This document shows positions 50,220 to 59,380 of a stretch of 64,000 nucleotides of DNA, one piece after another. The stretch comes from JAGOBP01 sp046328575. Lineage in GTDB: Bacteria > Chloroflexota > Anaerolineae > Fen-1058. Each line of letters opens with the position of its first letter. Position 1 is the stretch's first letter. Position numbers and translations under genes: made by a program. The stretch covers positions 24,818 through 88,817 of the forward strand of contig JAXLWI010000010.1 of NCBI GenBank assembly GCA_046328575.1. Direction: 5' to 3'. The notes beneath the pieces were generated by a model. The model was not told the origin of the DNA. It was given only the letters and a program-made list of their open reading frames with translations, and made no database searches.

Positions 50220-53200
50220 ATGAGTCGACGTTCTGTCTTCACCATTGGGCTGATCCTCGCCTGTGCGCTGAGCGTGACCGCGCTGATCTTCTCCGTCACG
50301 GTTCCCGCCAGTGCTCTACCGCACTTTTCCCCCGTCACCGATCCACCTGCACCGCGCTTTGCGCCGTTTCATGGTTTGCCTGAAGAAGTGCCCGCTAATT
50401 TGAAGGCGGCTTATTCGGCCAAACCGCAGCGTCCTACTGACGCGCCTGACGTGTTGCTGTTCAAATGGACGCCGGGCAATCAGGCTCACCCCGGCGGAGT
50501 CATGGTTTACAGTGTTTATTACGCCAATCAAGGCCTCGATGCCGCGGCCAACGTCATCATCACTGACGTCCTGCCCGCACAAACGACTTACGCCGGTGAC
50601 ACCAGCGATCTGCCCGTCACCAACGGCGGCGGCGTGATTACGTGGACGATCGGCACGATGCCAGCCCGCACCGAAGGTTCGTTCATCATCGTACTCAACG
50701 TTAATGCTGCGGCCTCGCTCGGATCGGTGCTGGGCGACAATTGTGCTTCCATCAGCACTACGACCAGCGGCGATGTTCCCGATAACAATCAAGGCTGCGC
50801 GGGCGGCGTGAATATCGTTAACGATAGTGTCGACGTCAATGTGCAGACGTGGCCGGGCGGCTTCTTCGATGCCGCAGCCGGACAAGAATATCCGTTTACG
50901 TTGCAAGTCTGCAATTCGCAAGGTACGCCGATCGGGCCGGTGCGTATCACTGACACACTGCCGCTGTCCACGACTTTCTCGCGCTGGCAGCCTAACGGCT
51001 TCTGGCCCACTTTGTGGAGATTGGTCAGCACGAGCGGCAATCAAGTGGTGCTTGAAACACCGGGTTTTCCGGGCTATACCTGCGATAATGTGCAGCTGTT
51101 TGTGCAGGTTAATGGGACCGTGCCATTGGGCACGCGCTTGCTCAATCAACTGCGTAGCTCTGCATCCGGCGACACTCAGCCCGATAACGACACGGCCCGC
51201 AACGATGCGGTACGCGTTCGCGTGCCGCGCGTCGATCTGAGCACGCAGCGCCGCTTGGGTACGGAAGTGTTTGGCTTCGAAGTCGATATTGCCAACAACG
51301 GCAACACGGCGGTGGCAGCGCAGATGACCGACACCCTGCCGTTGAGCGCCACCTACCGATCGGGCAGTGGCTATTGGCGAGTGGCAGGTGTATGGCAGCC
51401 GATCACGCCCACCGTGATCAACTCGCGCACCATTGTCTGGAATTTCGGCACTTTGCCGGTCGGCCACTACTCGCCGCTACATTACGAAGTGGATATTGCG
51501 CCGGGTGCAACTGGCCCGCTGGAAAACTGCGGCACACTGGCGGCGAATACACCTGACGACACGCCGTGGAACAATACCGCGTGTGTCGACGCCACCCCGT
51601 TGAGCACAGGCGCACACTTGCAGATCGATCAAGCGCACACTTGGCAGAACAATTTCTCGCAGATTGAATACCAGTTGCAACTCGTCAACACTGGCGATCA
51701 AGTACTGCATGATGTGTGGCTGACGGACACCTATCCGTTAAACGTCTCGATGCAAGGTAACTACAACACGGCCGCCACATCACAAATTACCGACACGTGG
51801 GACGCGCTCAATCATCAGCGTGTCTTCTGGATTGAGCAAATCCGGCCTGGCGAAGCCGTGCGCATTTGGACATACGTCAATCCCGATGACGTGAACGCGA
51901 GACCGCGCACGTACACCAACACGCTGCACATCGACGCACCAGCCGCCGCAACTTCGATCGATGAAACGACGCTGGGCGAATTTACCAATATCGATCTGCG
52001 CGTCAACAGCGGCCATCTCGATCTGTGGGGCAACGCCGAGCCGGGCGCGACGGTGCGCGTCACCACGGCCGATACGTCGGCCACGACTGCTGTCGGCCAA
52101 CCGTGGGATGCCACCGCCTGGAATCTATACACCACGGGCGCGATCAACGCGGGTGATACTGTAACCGTAGAACTGGACGGCGGTGCACAACCCCCGATTG
52201 TGCTTCACGTCCCGTCGCCCTTTGTCGCAACCGCGAATTCGGCACTGCATCAAATCACCGGGCAGGTTGGTGCGCTGAATCAATCGCAGGTCGAGCTCGA
52301 CGTGTACGACTATTTTTACACAACGGCGCCGACCGACAGCAGCGGCCACTTCACGCGCACCTTGCCAGCGATGGACCGCGGCCAACAGGGCGAGGTGATC
52401 GATCGGGTACAGGATGACACGCTGTCCGTGGCTTATCACGTCAACTTCGCTTCGCCTGATCTGCTGCTTACGGTTAATCCCACGCACGATTGGATCGAGC
52501 TCAACTACGCTGTTGGTCATACGCTGTGGTTCACCATCACTGATGCAGTGGGCAATGTAAAAGCCACCCTGACTGATGTCACGCAAGTCGTGCCGTGGTG
52601 GGGCGGCAATAATAACACCGGCTACTCGACCAATATGGGCACGTGGTCGCCCGCTCAGCCCGACATCGAAGCGGGCGATTGGGTGTACGGTGCGCTCGAT
52701 AACGGCTTCACGAGCACGCTGAAAGTGGGCACGATCACGGGCGTGATCGATCAGCCCAACGCGACAGTCGCGGGTGCGTTTGATGTGCCGTGGTTCAGTG
52801 CCGCGCTCAACGGCGCGTGCTGGATCGACGGGGTGGACGGTCGCATTGATTTCACGGCTGATGCAATCGGCGGCGCGTACACTTGCAACTTCTCGCCGCA
52901 AGTCTTCCGCCCCGGCGACACGCTCAGCGTGGAATATGAAGAGCCGACTCACGATCGGGTGCGGTATGTGTTCCGCGTGCCCGGTCCGAATGTGGCGGTC
53001 AATAAGTGGGCGCAGGGTCAGCCAGCGGCTGGCAGCCGGTTCTGGTACTGGATCGAATATCGCAACGATGGCGATTTGGCGGCGACAAATGTGACCCTTA
53101 CAGACACGCTGCCCGCTGAAGTCACGTACGTTAGCGACAATTCCGGTGTTACGCCGACGATTGTCGGCAACCAACTCGTGTGGTCGTTGGGCACGCTGCC

Positions 53201-55592
53201 ACCCGGCGCGAATCGCCGCTTCCCGTTGATCGTGGAAGTCGCCGCAGGCACAGCCATTGGCACGCCGCTGCACAACGTCGTCGAGGTGAGCGATCCCGAC
53301 GACCGCGACACAGGTAACAACACGCAAAGCCGCGATGACAATGTCGTCGCGCTTGATGTTGATCTCTACGCTGGCGTGTGGAATCAGGGCGGGCAGCCGA
53401 CGCCCGGTCAAGATTACGTGTATCACATCAACTACGGCAATCAGGGCGGTACGGGCAGCGGCCCGGTTACGTTGACGCACACGCTGCCTGTCTCATCGAC
53501 CTTCGTCGAATTCTGGTCGGATGATCCAATGTGGAGCGTGGCGAACACAACGGGTAATCAAGTGGTTTTCACGCGTCCGACGATCTATGGCTGGTATGGC
53601 ACTGAGTTATATGTGCGGCTGCACCTCGATGCCGCTGCGACCGTCGGCACGCAGTTGGACACGCAGGTGGACATCGCCACCACCAATGAGACTGGACCGT
53701 TGAATAACAACTCGGCCACACACACGCAATTCGTGCAAGACCCGTGGCTCAACCTGGCTCTCGATGTGCACTTTGAATCGGGCATCACTGTGCCTGATCA
53801 CAAAGTGACCTTCCGTATGAGCGATCACAATTGGGGCAATTTGCCTGGGCAAAATACGCGCATCACCGGCACGCTGCCTGCGGGCACGACCTTCGTCACT
53901 TCGACGCGGCAGATCTTTGCTAATAACCAATGGCAGCAAGTGCCGCTTACGCCACTGTCGATCAACGGTCGACAAGTCGTGTGGGATCTGGGCACGCTGC
54001 CAACGGGCGTCGATCAAGAACTGCGTGTCACACTGCAGATCGATCCCGCCACCCCGATCGGTACGGTGCTGACCTATGCGGCCCGCATCGGATCAGCGGG
54101 CGACGACGGCGATGCCAGCAACGATGCGTCCTCGGACTTCATCGTGGTGCGCGGCCCCGGCCCTAACTTGATGGTGCGCAAGACCGGCTACTGGCAAGAC
54201 GATCAGCGCATCCGTTACGATCTACAATTCTTCAACGTCGGCACGACAGCGGTCAGTGGCGTAGTGATCACAGAGACCTATCCAGTCTCAACCACGTTCA
54301 ACAACGGCGATCTGTGGTGGAATCACGCGACCACTTATGATGCTCCGGCGCGACAGGTCGTGTGGACGTTACAAGATCGCTTGGATCCGGGCAATAACGG
54401 CGGCGGCTGGCTGGAAGTCAACGTCGATCCGTCGATTGCGAAAGGTGTGTGGTTGACGAATACGCTGGACATCAGCCACCCGATCGGCGAGATCACGCCG
54501 GACGACAACACCGCAGTTGCAGTGGTGACCACCGGCCCGGATCTGTTTGTAACTCAAGCCGCTGATCGCGCCACTGTGAAGCCGAATGAGGTGACGACGT
54601 TCATGCTGCATCTGGGCAATGCAGCCGGGCGCGGCATTGATGGCACACAAGGCAACGTCATCGTCACCGATACACTGCCTGCGGGTGTAACCTTCATGGG
54701 CGCGCACTGGCATGGCTGCTTGCCGTGTATGCCGTCGCAAACACTCACCGGACAACAACTCGTGCTTGATCTGGGCACGCTGCCGAACAACTGGTGGAGT
54801 GATCTGGATGTGGTCGTGCGCATCACCAACACCGCCCAAGCGGGTGATGTCTTCGTCAACGCAGCGGTGATCGCCAGCAACGTTGCCGCCGATATCGATC
54901 CAATCGTGACCAACAACACCGCATCGGCGCAAGTGCTGTTGACCAATCCGGCCTTTGAAGTGAGCAAAGTCCGATCGGGCAACGGTGTGGCTGGTACGAC
55001 GATCACGTATACAGTCAGCGTCAGCAATATGGGCAATCTCACTGGCACGAACATCAGCGCGATCGACGTAGTGCCAAGCGGCGTAACGTATGGCGGTGGT
55101 GGACTGTTCAGTAGTGGGCAAGTCTCGTGGACACTGGCCAGCCTCGCGCCGGGGCTGAGTAATCCAATCGGATGGTTTACAGGCACGTTGACGTGCGCGG
55201 CCAACACGCCGATCACGAATCAGCAGTATCGCGTCCTCGCCAGCGATCAGGGTATCACGTCGACGAACGGCGCGGTGCTCAGTTTCACGACGATCACGCC
55301 GACGATCAACGCGGCCTTTACGCAATCGTCTGCCGCGTTGATCGGTCACGGAACGGTGACGTTTACGAGCACGTCTACTACGAACGGCACACCGTTGACA
55401 TATGCGTGGAACTTCGGCGATGGGGGTGTAGGCACAGGTCTGAATGCCACACACACCTACACGCAGACGGGCGCGTACACGGTAACGTTGACGACCACCG
55501 ATGGCTGTGGCTTCGTGCAATCGAACGTGATTGCCAATGCTGTGACGGTACAGAAGTATCGCATACTGCTGCCGTTGGTTCGTCGCAGTTGA
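50220..55592 (+). CDS. Giant secreted DUF11-repeat/PKD surface protein
   Basis: The 1790-residue product has an N-terminal signal peptide ('FTIGLILACALSVTALIF'). About ten DUF11-type beta-sandwich repeats of ~120-130 residues follow, each recognisable by a 'TDTLP' or 'TETYP' strand and a later 'W-x-[IL]-G-T-[LM]-P' strand. A stretch at ~590-930 does not follow the repeat pattern and has 'NAEPGATVRV'-like strands. A PKD domain lies at ~1700-1780 ('YAWNFGDGG...HTYTQTGAYTVTLT'). The C-terminus ends 'YRILLPLVRRS', matching the exported protein at 61985. It is probably an extracellular stalk or adhesin. Long opposite-strand frames inside it are shadows. Confidence 0.9.
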   Translation: MSRRSVFTIGLILACALSVTALIFSVTVPASALPHFSPVTDPPAPRFAPFHGLPEEVPANLKAAYSAKPQRPTDAPDVLLFKWTPGNQAHPGGVMVYSVYYANQGLDAAANVIITDVLPAQTTYAGDTSDLPVTNGGGVITWTIGTMPARTEGSFIIVLNVNAAASLGSVLGDNCASISTTTSGDVPDNNQGCAGGVNIVNDSVDVNVQTWPGGFFDAAAGQEYPFTLQVCNSQGTPIGPVRITDTLPLSTTFSRWQPNGFWPTLWRLVSTSGNQVVLETPGFPGYTCDNVQLFVQVNGTVPLGTRLLNQLRSSASGDTQPDNDTARNDAVRVRVPRVDLSTQRRLGTEVFGFEVDIANNGNTAVAAQMTDTLPLSATYRSGSGYWRVAGVWQPITPTVINSRTIVWNFGTLPVGHYSPLHYEVDIAPGATGPLENCGTLAANTPDDTPWNNTACVDATPLSTGAHLQIDQAHTWQNNFSQIEYQLQLVNTGDQVLHDVWLTDTYPLNVSMQGNYNTAATSQITDTWDALNHQRVFWIEQIRPGEAVRIWTYVNPDDVNARPRTYTNTLHIDAPAAATSIDETTLGEFTNIDLRVNSGHLDLWGNAEPGATVRVTTADTSATTAVGQPWDATAWNLYTTGAINAGDTVTVELDGGAQPPIVLHVPSPFVATANSALHQITGQVGALNQSQVELDVYDYFYTTAPTDSSGHFTRTLPAMDRGQQGEVIDRVQDDTLSVAYHVNFASPDLLLTVNPTHDWIELNYAVGHTLWFTITDAVGNVKATLTDVTQVVPWWGGNNNTGYSTNMGTWSPAQPDIEAGDWVYGALDNGFTSTLKVGTITGVIDQPNATVAGAFDVPWFSAALNGACWIDGVDGRIDFTADAIGGAYTCNFSPQVFRPGDTLSVEYEEPTHDRVRYVFRVPGPNVAVNKWAQGQPAAGSRFWYWIEYRNDGDLAATNVTLTDTLPAEVTYVSDNSGVTPTIVGNQLVWSLGTLPPGANRRFPLIVEVAAGTAIGTPLHNVVEVSDPDDRDTGNNTQSRDDNVVALDVDLYAGVWNQGGQPTPGQDYVYHINYGNQGGTGSGPVTLTHTLPVSSTFVEFWSDDPMWSVANTTGNQVVFTRPTIYGWYGTELYVRLHLDAAATVGTQLDTQVDIATTNETGPLNNNSATHTQFVQDPWLNLALDVHFESGITVPDHKVTFRMSDHNWGNLPGQNTRITGTLPAGTTFVTSTRQIFANNQWQQVPLTPLSINGRQVVWDLGTLPTGVDQELRVTLQIDPATPIGTVLTYAARIGSAGDDGDASNDASSDFIVVRGPGPNLMVRKTGYWQDDQRIRYDLQFFNVGTTAVSGVVITETYPVSTTFNNGDLWWNHATTYDAPARQVVWTLQDRLDPGNNGGGWLEVNVDPSIAKGVWLTNTLDISHPIGEITPDDNTAVAVVTTGPDLFVTQAADRATVKPNEVTTFMLHLGNAAGRGIDGTQGNVIVTDTLPAGVTFMGAHWHGCLPCMPSQTLTGQQLVLDLGTLPNNWWSDLDVVVRITNTAQAGDVFVNAAVIASNVAADIDPIVTNNTASAQVLLTNPAFEVSKVRSGNGVAGTTITYTVSVSNMGNLTGTNISAIDVVPSGVTYGGGGLFSSGQVSWTLASLAPGLSNPIGWFTGTLTCAANTPITNQQYRVLASDQGITSTNGAVLSFTTITPTINAAFTQSSAALIGHGTVTFTSTSTTNGTPLTYAWNFGDGGVGTGLNATHTYTQTGAYTVTLTTTDGCGFVQSNVIANAVTVQKYRILLPLVRRS

Positions 55593-55635
55593 GGGAACGG
55601 GTCGTCGCCCTCACGCTCTGACTGATCAAATCTAA

Positions 55636-55672
55636 ACAGCGCGCGCACGTTCAGCCAACGTGCGCGCGCTGT
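55636..55672. terminator. Hairpin between convergent genes (DUF11 and DUF1573-like)
   Basis: A perfect 16-bp stem (ACAGCGCGCGCACGTT and its complement) with a 5-nt loop lies 43 bp after the DUF11 stop. T-tracts are weak (TTTAGATTT on the minus side), so termination is plausible for both converging transcripts but not certain. Confidence 0.65.
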
Positions 55673-55692
55673 CACTATGTAGATTTCATCTG

Positions 55693-56172
55693 TTACTGCC
55701 AATTGGACAGGACTTGCAAGACCTTGTCCGGTTGTTGCGGATCATTGGTGGGCAGGTGGACGCGGAAGTCGTGCAAGCCGCCCATATCACCGTGCATCAT
55801 AAACGACATCGACACCGTAGTTGTTTGACCGGGCATGAGTGTCATCGTACCGATGACGGGTGTGGGCGGTCAACACCCTGCCGCCACTTCGATGTAGGGC
55901 TTCTCTTTGAAGCGCAGTGGCGCGTTGCCGCTGTTGCTCACTTCAAATGAGACGCTGACAGTTTGGCCCAGCGGCACGTTGCCAAAATCGAACTTATCCT
56001 TGTCAACTTTTAAGACCGGCGTGCCAGTCATTTGAGGCGCGGTCGTCGAACTGCCGGTATTGTTCAGCACGGCCACCGCGATCAGCACGACGCCGGCCAC
56101 AATGATCAACGGCAGCCAGATGGGAAAACCAGCTGTTTTTTTCGGCGGCGCTTTTCGGGCTGCTTTACTCAA
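55693..56172 (-). CDS. DUF1573-like membrane-anchored protein with in-frame UGA (candidate selenoprotein)
   Basis: The frame starts at a TTG (56172) after AAGGAGG and runs 100 codons to a TGA at 55872-55870. It then continues open for 58 more conserved-looking codons to TAA. Residues ~17-37 form a membrane anchor. The rest is a DUF1573-type beta-sandwich ('FDFGNVPLGQTVSVSFEVSNSGNAPLRF'-style, then 'MPGQTTTVSMSF', 'HDFRVHLPTNDPQQP'). The UGA follows a Cys in 'AAGC-U-PP', where DUF1573 proteins usually have a Cys motif, and a SECIS-like hairpin follows 12 nt later. With Sec the protein has 159 residues. Alternatives are a nonsense mutation or a sequencing error. It pairs with a PCYCGC lipoprotein upstream. 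Confidence 0.7.
55841..55857 (-). promoter_or_regulatory. SECIS-like hairpin after the in-frame UGA
   Basis: On the minus strand, 12 nt after the UGA, GTCATCG and CGATGAC form a perfect 7-bp stem with a GTA loop. The distance from UGA to the apical loop is 19 nt and the loop begins with G. Both fit the bacterial SECIS pattern described for SelB recognition (loop roughly 16-37 nt after UGA, a G in its first two positions). Confidence 0.55.
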
Positions 56173-56338
56173 GATGCTCCTCCTTAGTCACATTGAAATG
56201 TCCATCGATAATCGATCAGCACCCGAACTTGCGCAGCGGTAAAGATAGATCCCCAGTAAGGCCAGCCCGTGTCCTGGCCGCCACGCTGGATCATTATTCG
56301 TCCCGACGATGAAGTTTGTCGAATCAAGTATCGCAGGG

Positions 56339-56782
56339 CTATTGCATGTTGGATGGGCCAAAGCGGCTATACGTCTTATCGACGTAGGCTTTGATCTCGG
56401 TGGCGGTCTTGCCCTGCTTAAACAGTCGCATGGCGTCCTGCGTGATGTCCACACAGATCGAGCAGCCCAGCGCGTGCGAATCAAAGTTCACGGTGCCATC
56501 GGCCTCGACGCTCTTGACGTAGCACATGTAATTGGAGGTGTGGCCCAAATTGCCGCAGCCGCAGTAGCATGGAATGTGCTGTGTCACATCGGGATTGGCC
56601 GCGGCGAATTGATAGGCTTGTTGAGTGTTTGTGGCCGCACTTTTTACATCAGCCGGCATCATCGACATAGGCGCCATCTTAAGGTCATGTTTAGGCGTCG
56701 CTGCGCTTGTGCTGCCGCAGGCTGTCAGCAGACTACCAGCTAAACTCAAGGCAAAGAAAAACAACATTAAGCGTCGCAACAT
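56339..56782 (-). CDS. PCYCGC-motif lipoprotein
   Basis: This 147-residue lipoprotein has a signal peptide ending in the lipobox 'LLTAC' (Cys22 is lipidated, by Lgt at 18019-18867). The soluble part contains the defining 'PCYCGCG' (C72, C74, C76), with further C87, C107 and C110. These arrangements suggest metal or thiol chemistry outside the membrane. The family (PF13798) has no proven function. It is immediately upstream of the UGA-containing DUF1573-like gene in the same orientation, with a 166-bp gap holding no gene, so the two likely act together. Confidence 0.9.
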   Translation of the reverse strand: MLRRLMLFFFALSLAGSLLTACGSTSAATPKHDLKMAPMSMMPADVKSAATNTQQAYQFAAANPDVTQHIPCYCGCGNLGHTSNYMCYVKSVEADGTVNFDSHALGCSICVDITQDAMRLFKQGKTATEIKAYVDKTYSRFGPSNMQ

Positions 56783-56864
56783 GCGTAATCTCTCCCAACA
56801 AATTGATCGACAATGGTATCTTAGTGGGTTCCTCGTGCTGCGCCTAGCGCGAAGTGGCGTGATC

Positions 56865-56890
56865 TGACACCCGCCATTTGGCGGGTGTCA
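56865..56890. terminator. Hairpin between histidine kinase and lipoprotein genes
   Basis: A perfect 11-bp stem TGACACCCGCC / GGCGGGTGTCA with a 4-nt loop (56865-56890) lies 32 bp after the leftward kinase stop. It has no T-run on either strand, so it is probably a weak or factor-assisted terminator. Confidence 0.55.
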
Positions 56891-56922
56891 TCTGTCACAC
56901 GGAGACTATGACAGTCAGGGGA

Positions 56923-58524
56923 TTACAACGGCAGGCGCAATTCGACGCGGGTGCCGCGCGGCGATGAGGTGATGGTCAACTGCGCGCCGATCAGCTCGGC
57001 GCGTTCGCGCAAGCCGATCAGCCCGAAGTGACCGAACTCGGTCAGCGTCTCCAGCCGATCGGGCACGCTGAACCCGACGCCATCGTCGTTGATGGTGACA
57101 CGCAGGTCGGCCGCGAAGATCAACATAGTTTCAGCGCGTTGGGCGTGCGCGTGTTTGATCACGTTGTTCAAAGCCTCTTGAACGATGCGATAGATCGCCA
57201 GTTCTTGTTCGGGCGAGAGGCGGCGCGGCTCGCCGTCGAGCGTGAGGGCCAGCTCCGGCCGATCGGATTGGCGCAGCGCTCGTATCAGCATCTCCAGCGC
57301 GGGCATCAGGCCCAGATCTTCCAAATAGATCGGGCGCAGATCGCCAATCACGCGACGCACGTCAGCCAGCGTGGCTGCAGTCAGTTCGCGCAGTTCGGTC
57401 AGTTTGAGCAAGGCTGCTTGTGGATCGCGTTGAGCCGTGCGCGTGATGAGCTGCAAGCGTTGATCCAGCGCGATGAGGGCCTGCACGGTTTCGTCGTGCA
57501 GTTCATGCGCCAGCCGCGAACGTTCATCTTCTTGTCCGCGCAAAACATCGGCGGCGTAGGATTGCAAGCTGCGTTGATAGCGCTGAATTTGATCGGCCAT
57601 ACGCGCTAATGTCGCGTGCAACGTCTGAATCTCATCGATGCCGTCGATCGGTTGCGCCAACGCGGCGAAGTGGCCTTGCCCGACCCGCGCAGCTTGCGCG
57701 TCCAGTTGTTGCAGCGGGCGAATGATCCGCCGCGTGCCGAAGAGAATGGCGATGGCCGCGATGAGGAAAGCGGGAATCAAGATCAGCGGCGTCAACAACG
57801 AAGTGCGCAGCAGCGGATTGATGACCTCGGCCCACGGCTGCGCCACGATAAGTCCCCAACCCGTATCGGGTACGGGCGCGTACGCCACGACCCACTCCAC
57901 CCGATCGGGATCGCTGACGAAGAGTGTGCCGCTGTCGCCGCGCAGCGCTTGATCGATAGCGTCAGCAAAGATGCGCACGGCAGCAAAGTGAATGGGCATC
58001 GGATCGACATGATAGAGCGGTTGCATTTGCGCGTCGATGAGGAGTACGTGCAAATGTGACGTGCCCGACATGGCTTCGGTAACTCCCGGCATTTCCAGTT
58101 CGCGCGCAGACAGAAGGTTGTAGGCCGCCAGAGTGCCATCGGTGGAGCGGGCTTGCGCCAACACCCGACCATCGGGCAGGGTGATAAGGCTACGCGTTGA
58201 GGTCAAGGTCGCGCCATCATCGATAGCCACGCCGTCTTCAAACTTGAATTGATTGAGATCGATGCGCCGAACGGCTTCACGCGGCGAGGTGAGGGCGGCA
58301 GCTTCGGCCAGCGCGCGCAATTTAGTCAAGTGATGATCGACGCGTTCAGCCAGGCCCAGCGCTGCTTCGCGCACAATCTGCGCGTTGTTCATCGCCACCA
58401 TCTGCCGCATCTCATTTTGATGCAGCGTCGTCGCTCCGATCGCAAAGATGCTAAGCAACAGCGTCAGCGGCAAAATGGCGATGAGGATGAGGCTGGGCAG
58501 CAAGCCGCGCGTCCGGCGTGTCAT
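56923..58524 (-). CDS. NarX/DesK-type sensor histidine kinase
   Basis: The 533-residue membrane kinase has TM1 (~11-32), an extracytoplasmic dCache-like sensor (~35-240), TM2 (~245-268, 'LILIPAFLIAAIAILFG') and HAMP (~270-325). HisKA_3 follows with H-box 'LAHELHDETVQALIALDQRL' (~340-359), then HATPase with 'NNVIKHAHA', 'DDGVGF' and 'GLIGLRERAELIGA'. It overlaps the upstream response regulator gene by 4 bp. The ligand is unknown. Confidence 0.93.
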   Translation of the reverse strand: MTRRTRGLLPSLILIAILPLTLLLSIFAIGATTLHQNEMRQMVAMNNAQIVREAALGLAERVDHHLTKLRALAEAAALTSPREAVRRIDLNQFKFEDGVAIDDGATLTSTRSLITLPDGRVLAQARSTDGTLAAYNLLSARELEMPGVTEAMSGTSHLHVLLIDAQMQPLYHVDPMPIHFAAVRIFADAIDQALRGDSGTLFVSDPDRVEWVVAYAPVPDTGWGLIVAQPWAEVINPLLRTSLLTPLILIPAFLIAAIAILFGTRRIIRPLQQLDAQAARVGQGHFAALAQPIDGIDEIQTLHATLARMADQIQRYQRSLQSYAADVLRGQEDERSRLAHELHDETVQALIALDQRLQLITRTAQRDPQAALLKLTELRELTAATLADVRRVIGDLRPIYLEDLGLMPALEMLIRALRQSDRPELALTLDGEPRRLSPEQELAIYRIVQEALNNVIKHAHAQRAETMLIFAADLRVTINDDGVGFSVPDRLETLTEFGHFGLIGLRERAELIGAQLTITSSPRGTRVELRLPL

Positions 58525-59177
58525 GTGGTCGTCTCGTCGGTGGTGATCCAGCCTAGCTGCACGGCGCGCATCACAGCTTCGGTGCGAGTGGCAACGTGCA
58601 GCTTGGCAAAGACGTTGGCGAGGTGGCCTTGCACGGTGCGATCACTGACGCTGAGCTGCGCCCCAATGGCTTTGTTGGTGTAACCACGCGCGGCTAACTT
58701 GAGCACATCAAGTTCGCGGGGGGTGAGTGACTCGATCGGATGGGTGTCTGCCTGACCGGCCAACTGGGTCATTAACTTGCGGGCAATAGTCGGATCAAGC
58801 ACCGATTTGCCATCATGCACATCGTGCACCGCGCGGATGAGATCGTCGGCATCGGCGGTCTTGAGCACGTAGCCATTCGCGCCCGCCTGCAATACAGCCG
58901 CCACATACGGATCGTCATCATAGGCGGTGAGGACGAGCAGGCCAATCGGCCAGCGCTGTCCTCGAATGTGACGGCACACTTCGATGCCGGTGCGTTTGGG
59001 CATCTGAATGTCCAGCACCGCCACATCGGGGCGCAGCTGATCGATCAGGGCGATGGCTTCTTCGCCGTTCGCCGCTTCGGCGATCACGTCGATGTCGCCT
59101 GCTTCAAGCAAAATTTCGCGGATGCCCTTGCGTACGACGGTGTGATCGTCAGCCAGGATTACTCGAATGTCAGCCAT
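58521..59177 (-). CDS. NarL/FixJ-family response regulator
   Basis: This 218-residue regulator has a receiver domain with 'ILADDHTVVRKGI' and phosphoacceptor Asp in 'VAVLDIQMPKRTG' (~55). A LuxR-type HTH follows, 'LTPRELDVLKLAARGYTNKAIGAQLSVSDRTVQGHLANVFAKLHV'-like (~150-195). It is co-transcribed with the kinase that follows with a 4-bp overlap. Its targets are not evident. No characteristic operator was recognised nearby. Confidence 0.94.
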   Translation of the reverse strand: MADIRVILADDHTVVRKGIREILLEAGDIDVIAEAANGEEAIALIDQLRPDVAVLDIQMPKRTGIEVCRHIRGQRWPIGLLVLTAYDDDPYVAAVLQAGANGYVLKTADADDLIRAVHDVHDGKSVLDPTIARKLMTQLAGQADTHPIESLTPRELDVLKLAARGYTNKAIGAQLSVSDRTVQGHLANVFAKLHVATRTEAVMRAVQLGWITTDETTT

Positions 59178-59380
59178 GAGATGAGTTTACCAGCTAATTG
59201 CGGTGGAAATGAAATGGCCCGAGCGACTGCTGCACTCGATCGAGCTTACCGACCTAGACGGGTGGTCGGTCCATATCAGTCGATGATCTGCCATTCGGTG
59301 GCATCAAGCGACACGGGCCGCTTGCAAAGCCGCTTATTCAGCGCCAGCAGTAGTTCGAGCACTAAATAGGACTGCAAAAA

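Noticed and set aside
52125..55520. Long minus-strand frames inside the DUF11 giant gene (52125-53480 and 54369-55520)
   Set aside because: Their translations are Arg-rich and featureless, while the plus strand has a signal peptide, regular repeats and a PKD domain. They are shadows.
59276..59362. 28-residue minus-strand frame 'LLALNKRLCKRPVSLDATEW'
   Set aside because: It looks protein-like, but it has no ribosome-binding site, is very short and sits in transposon debris. It is noted only as possible scrap.
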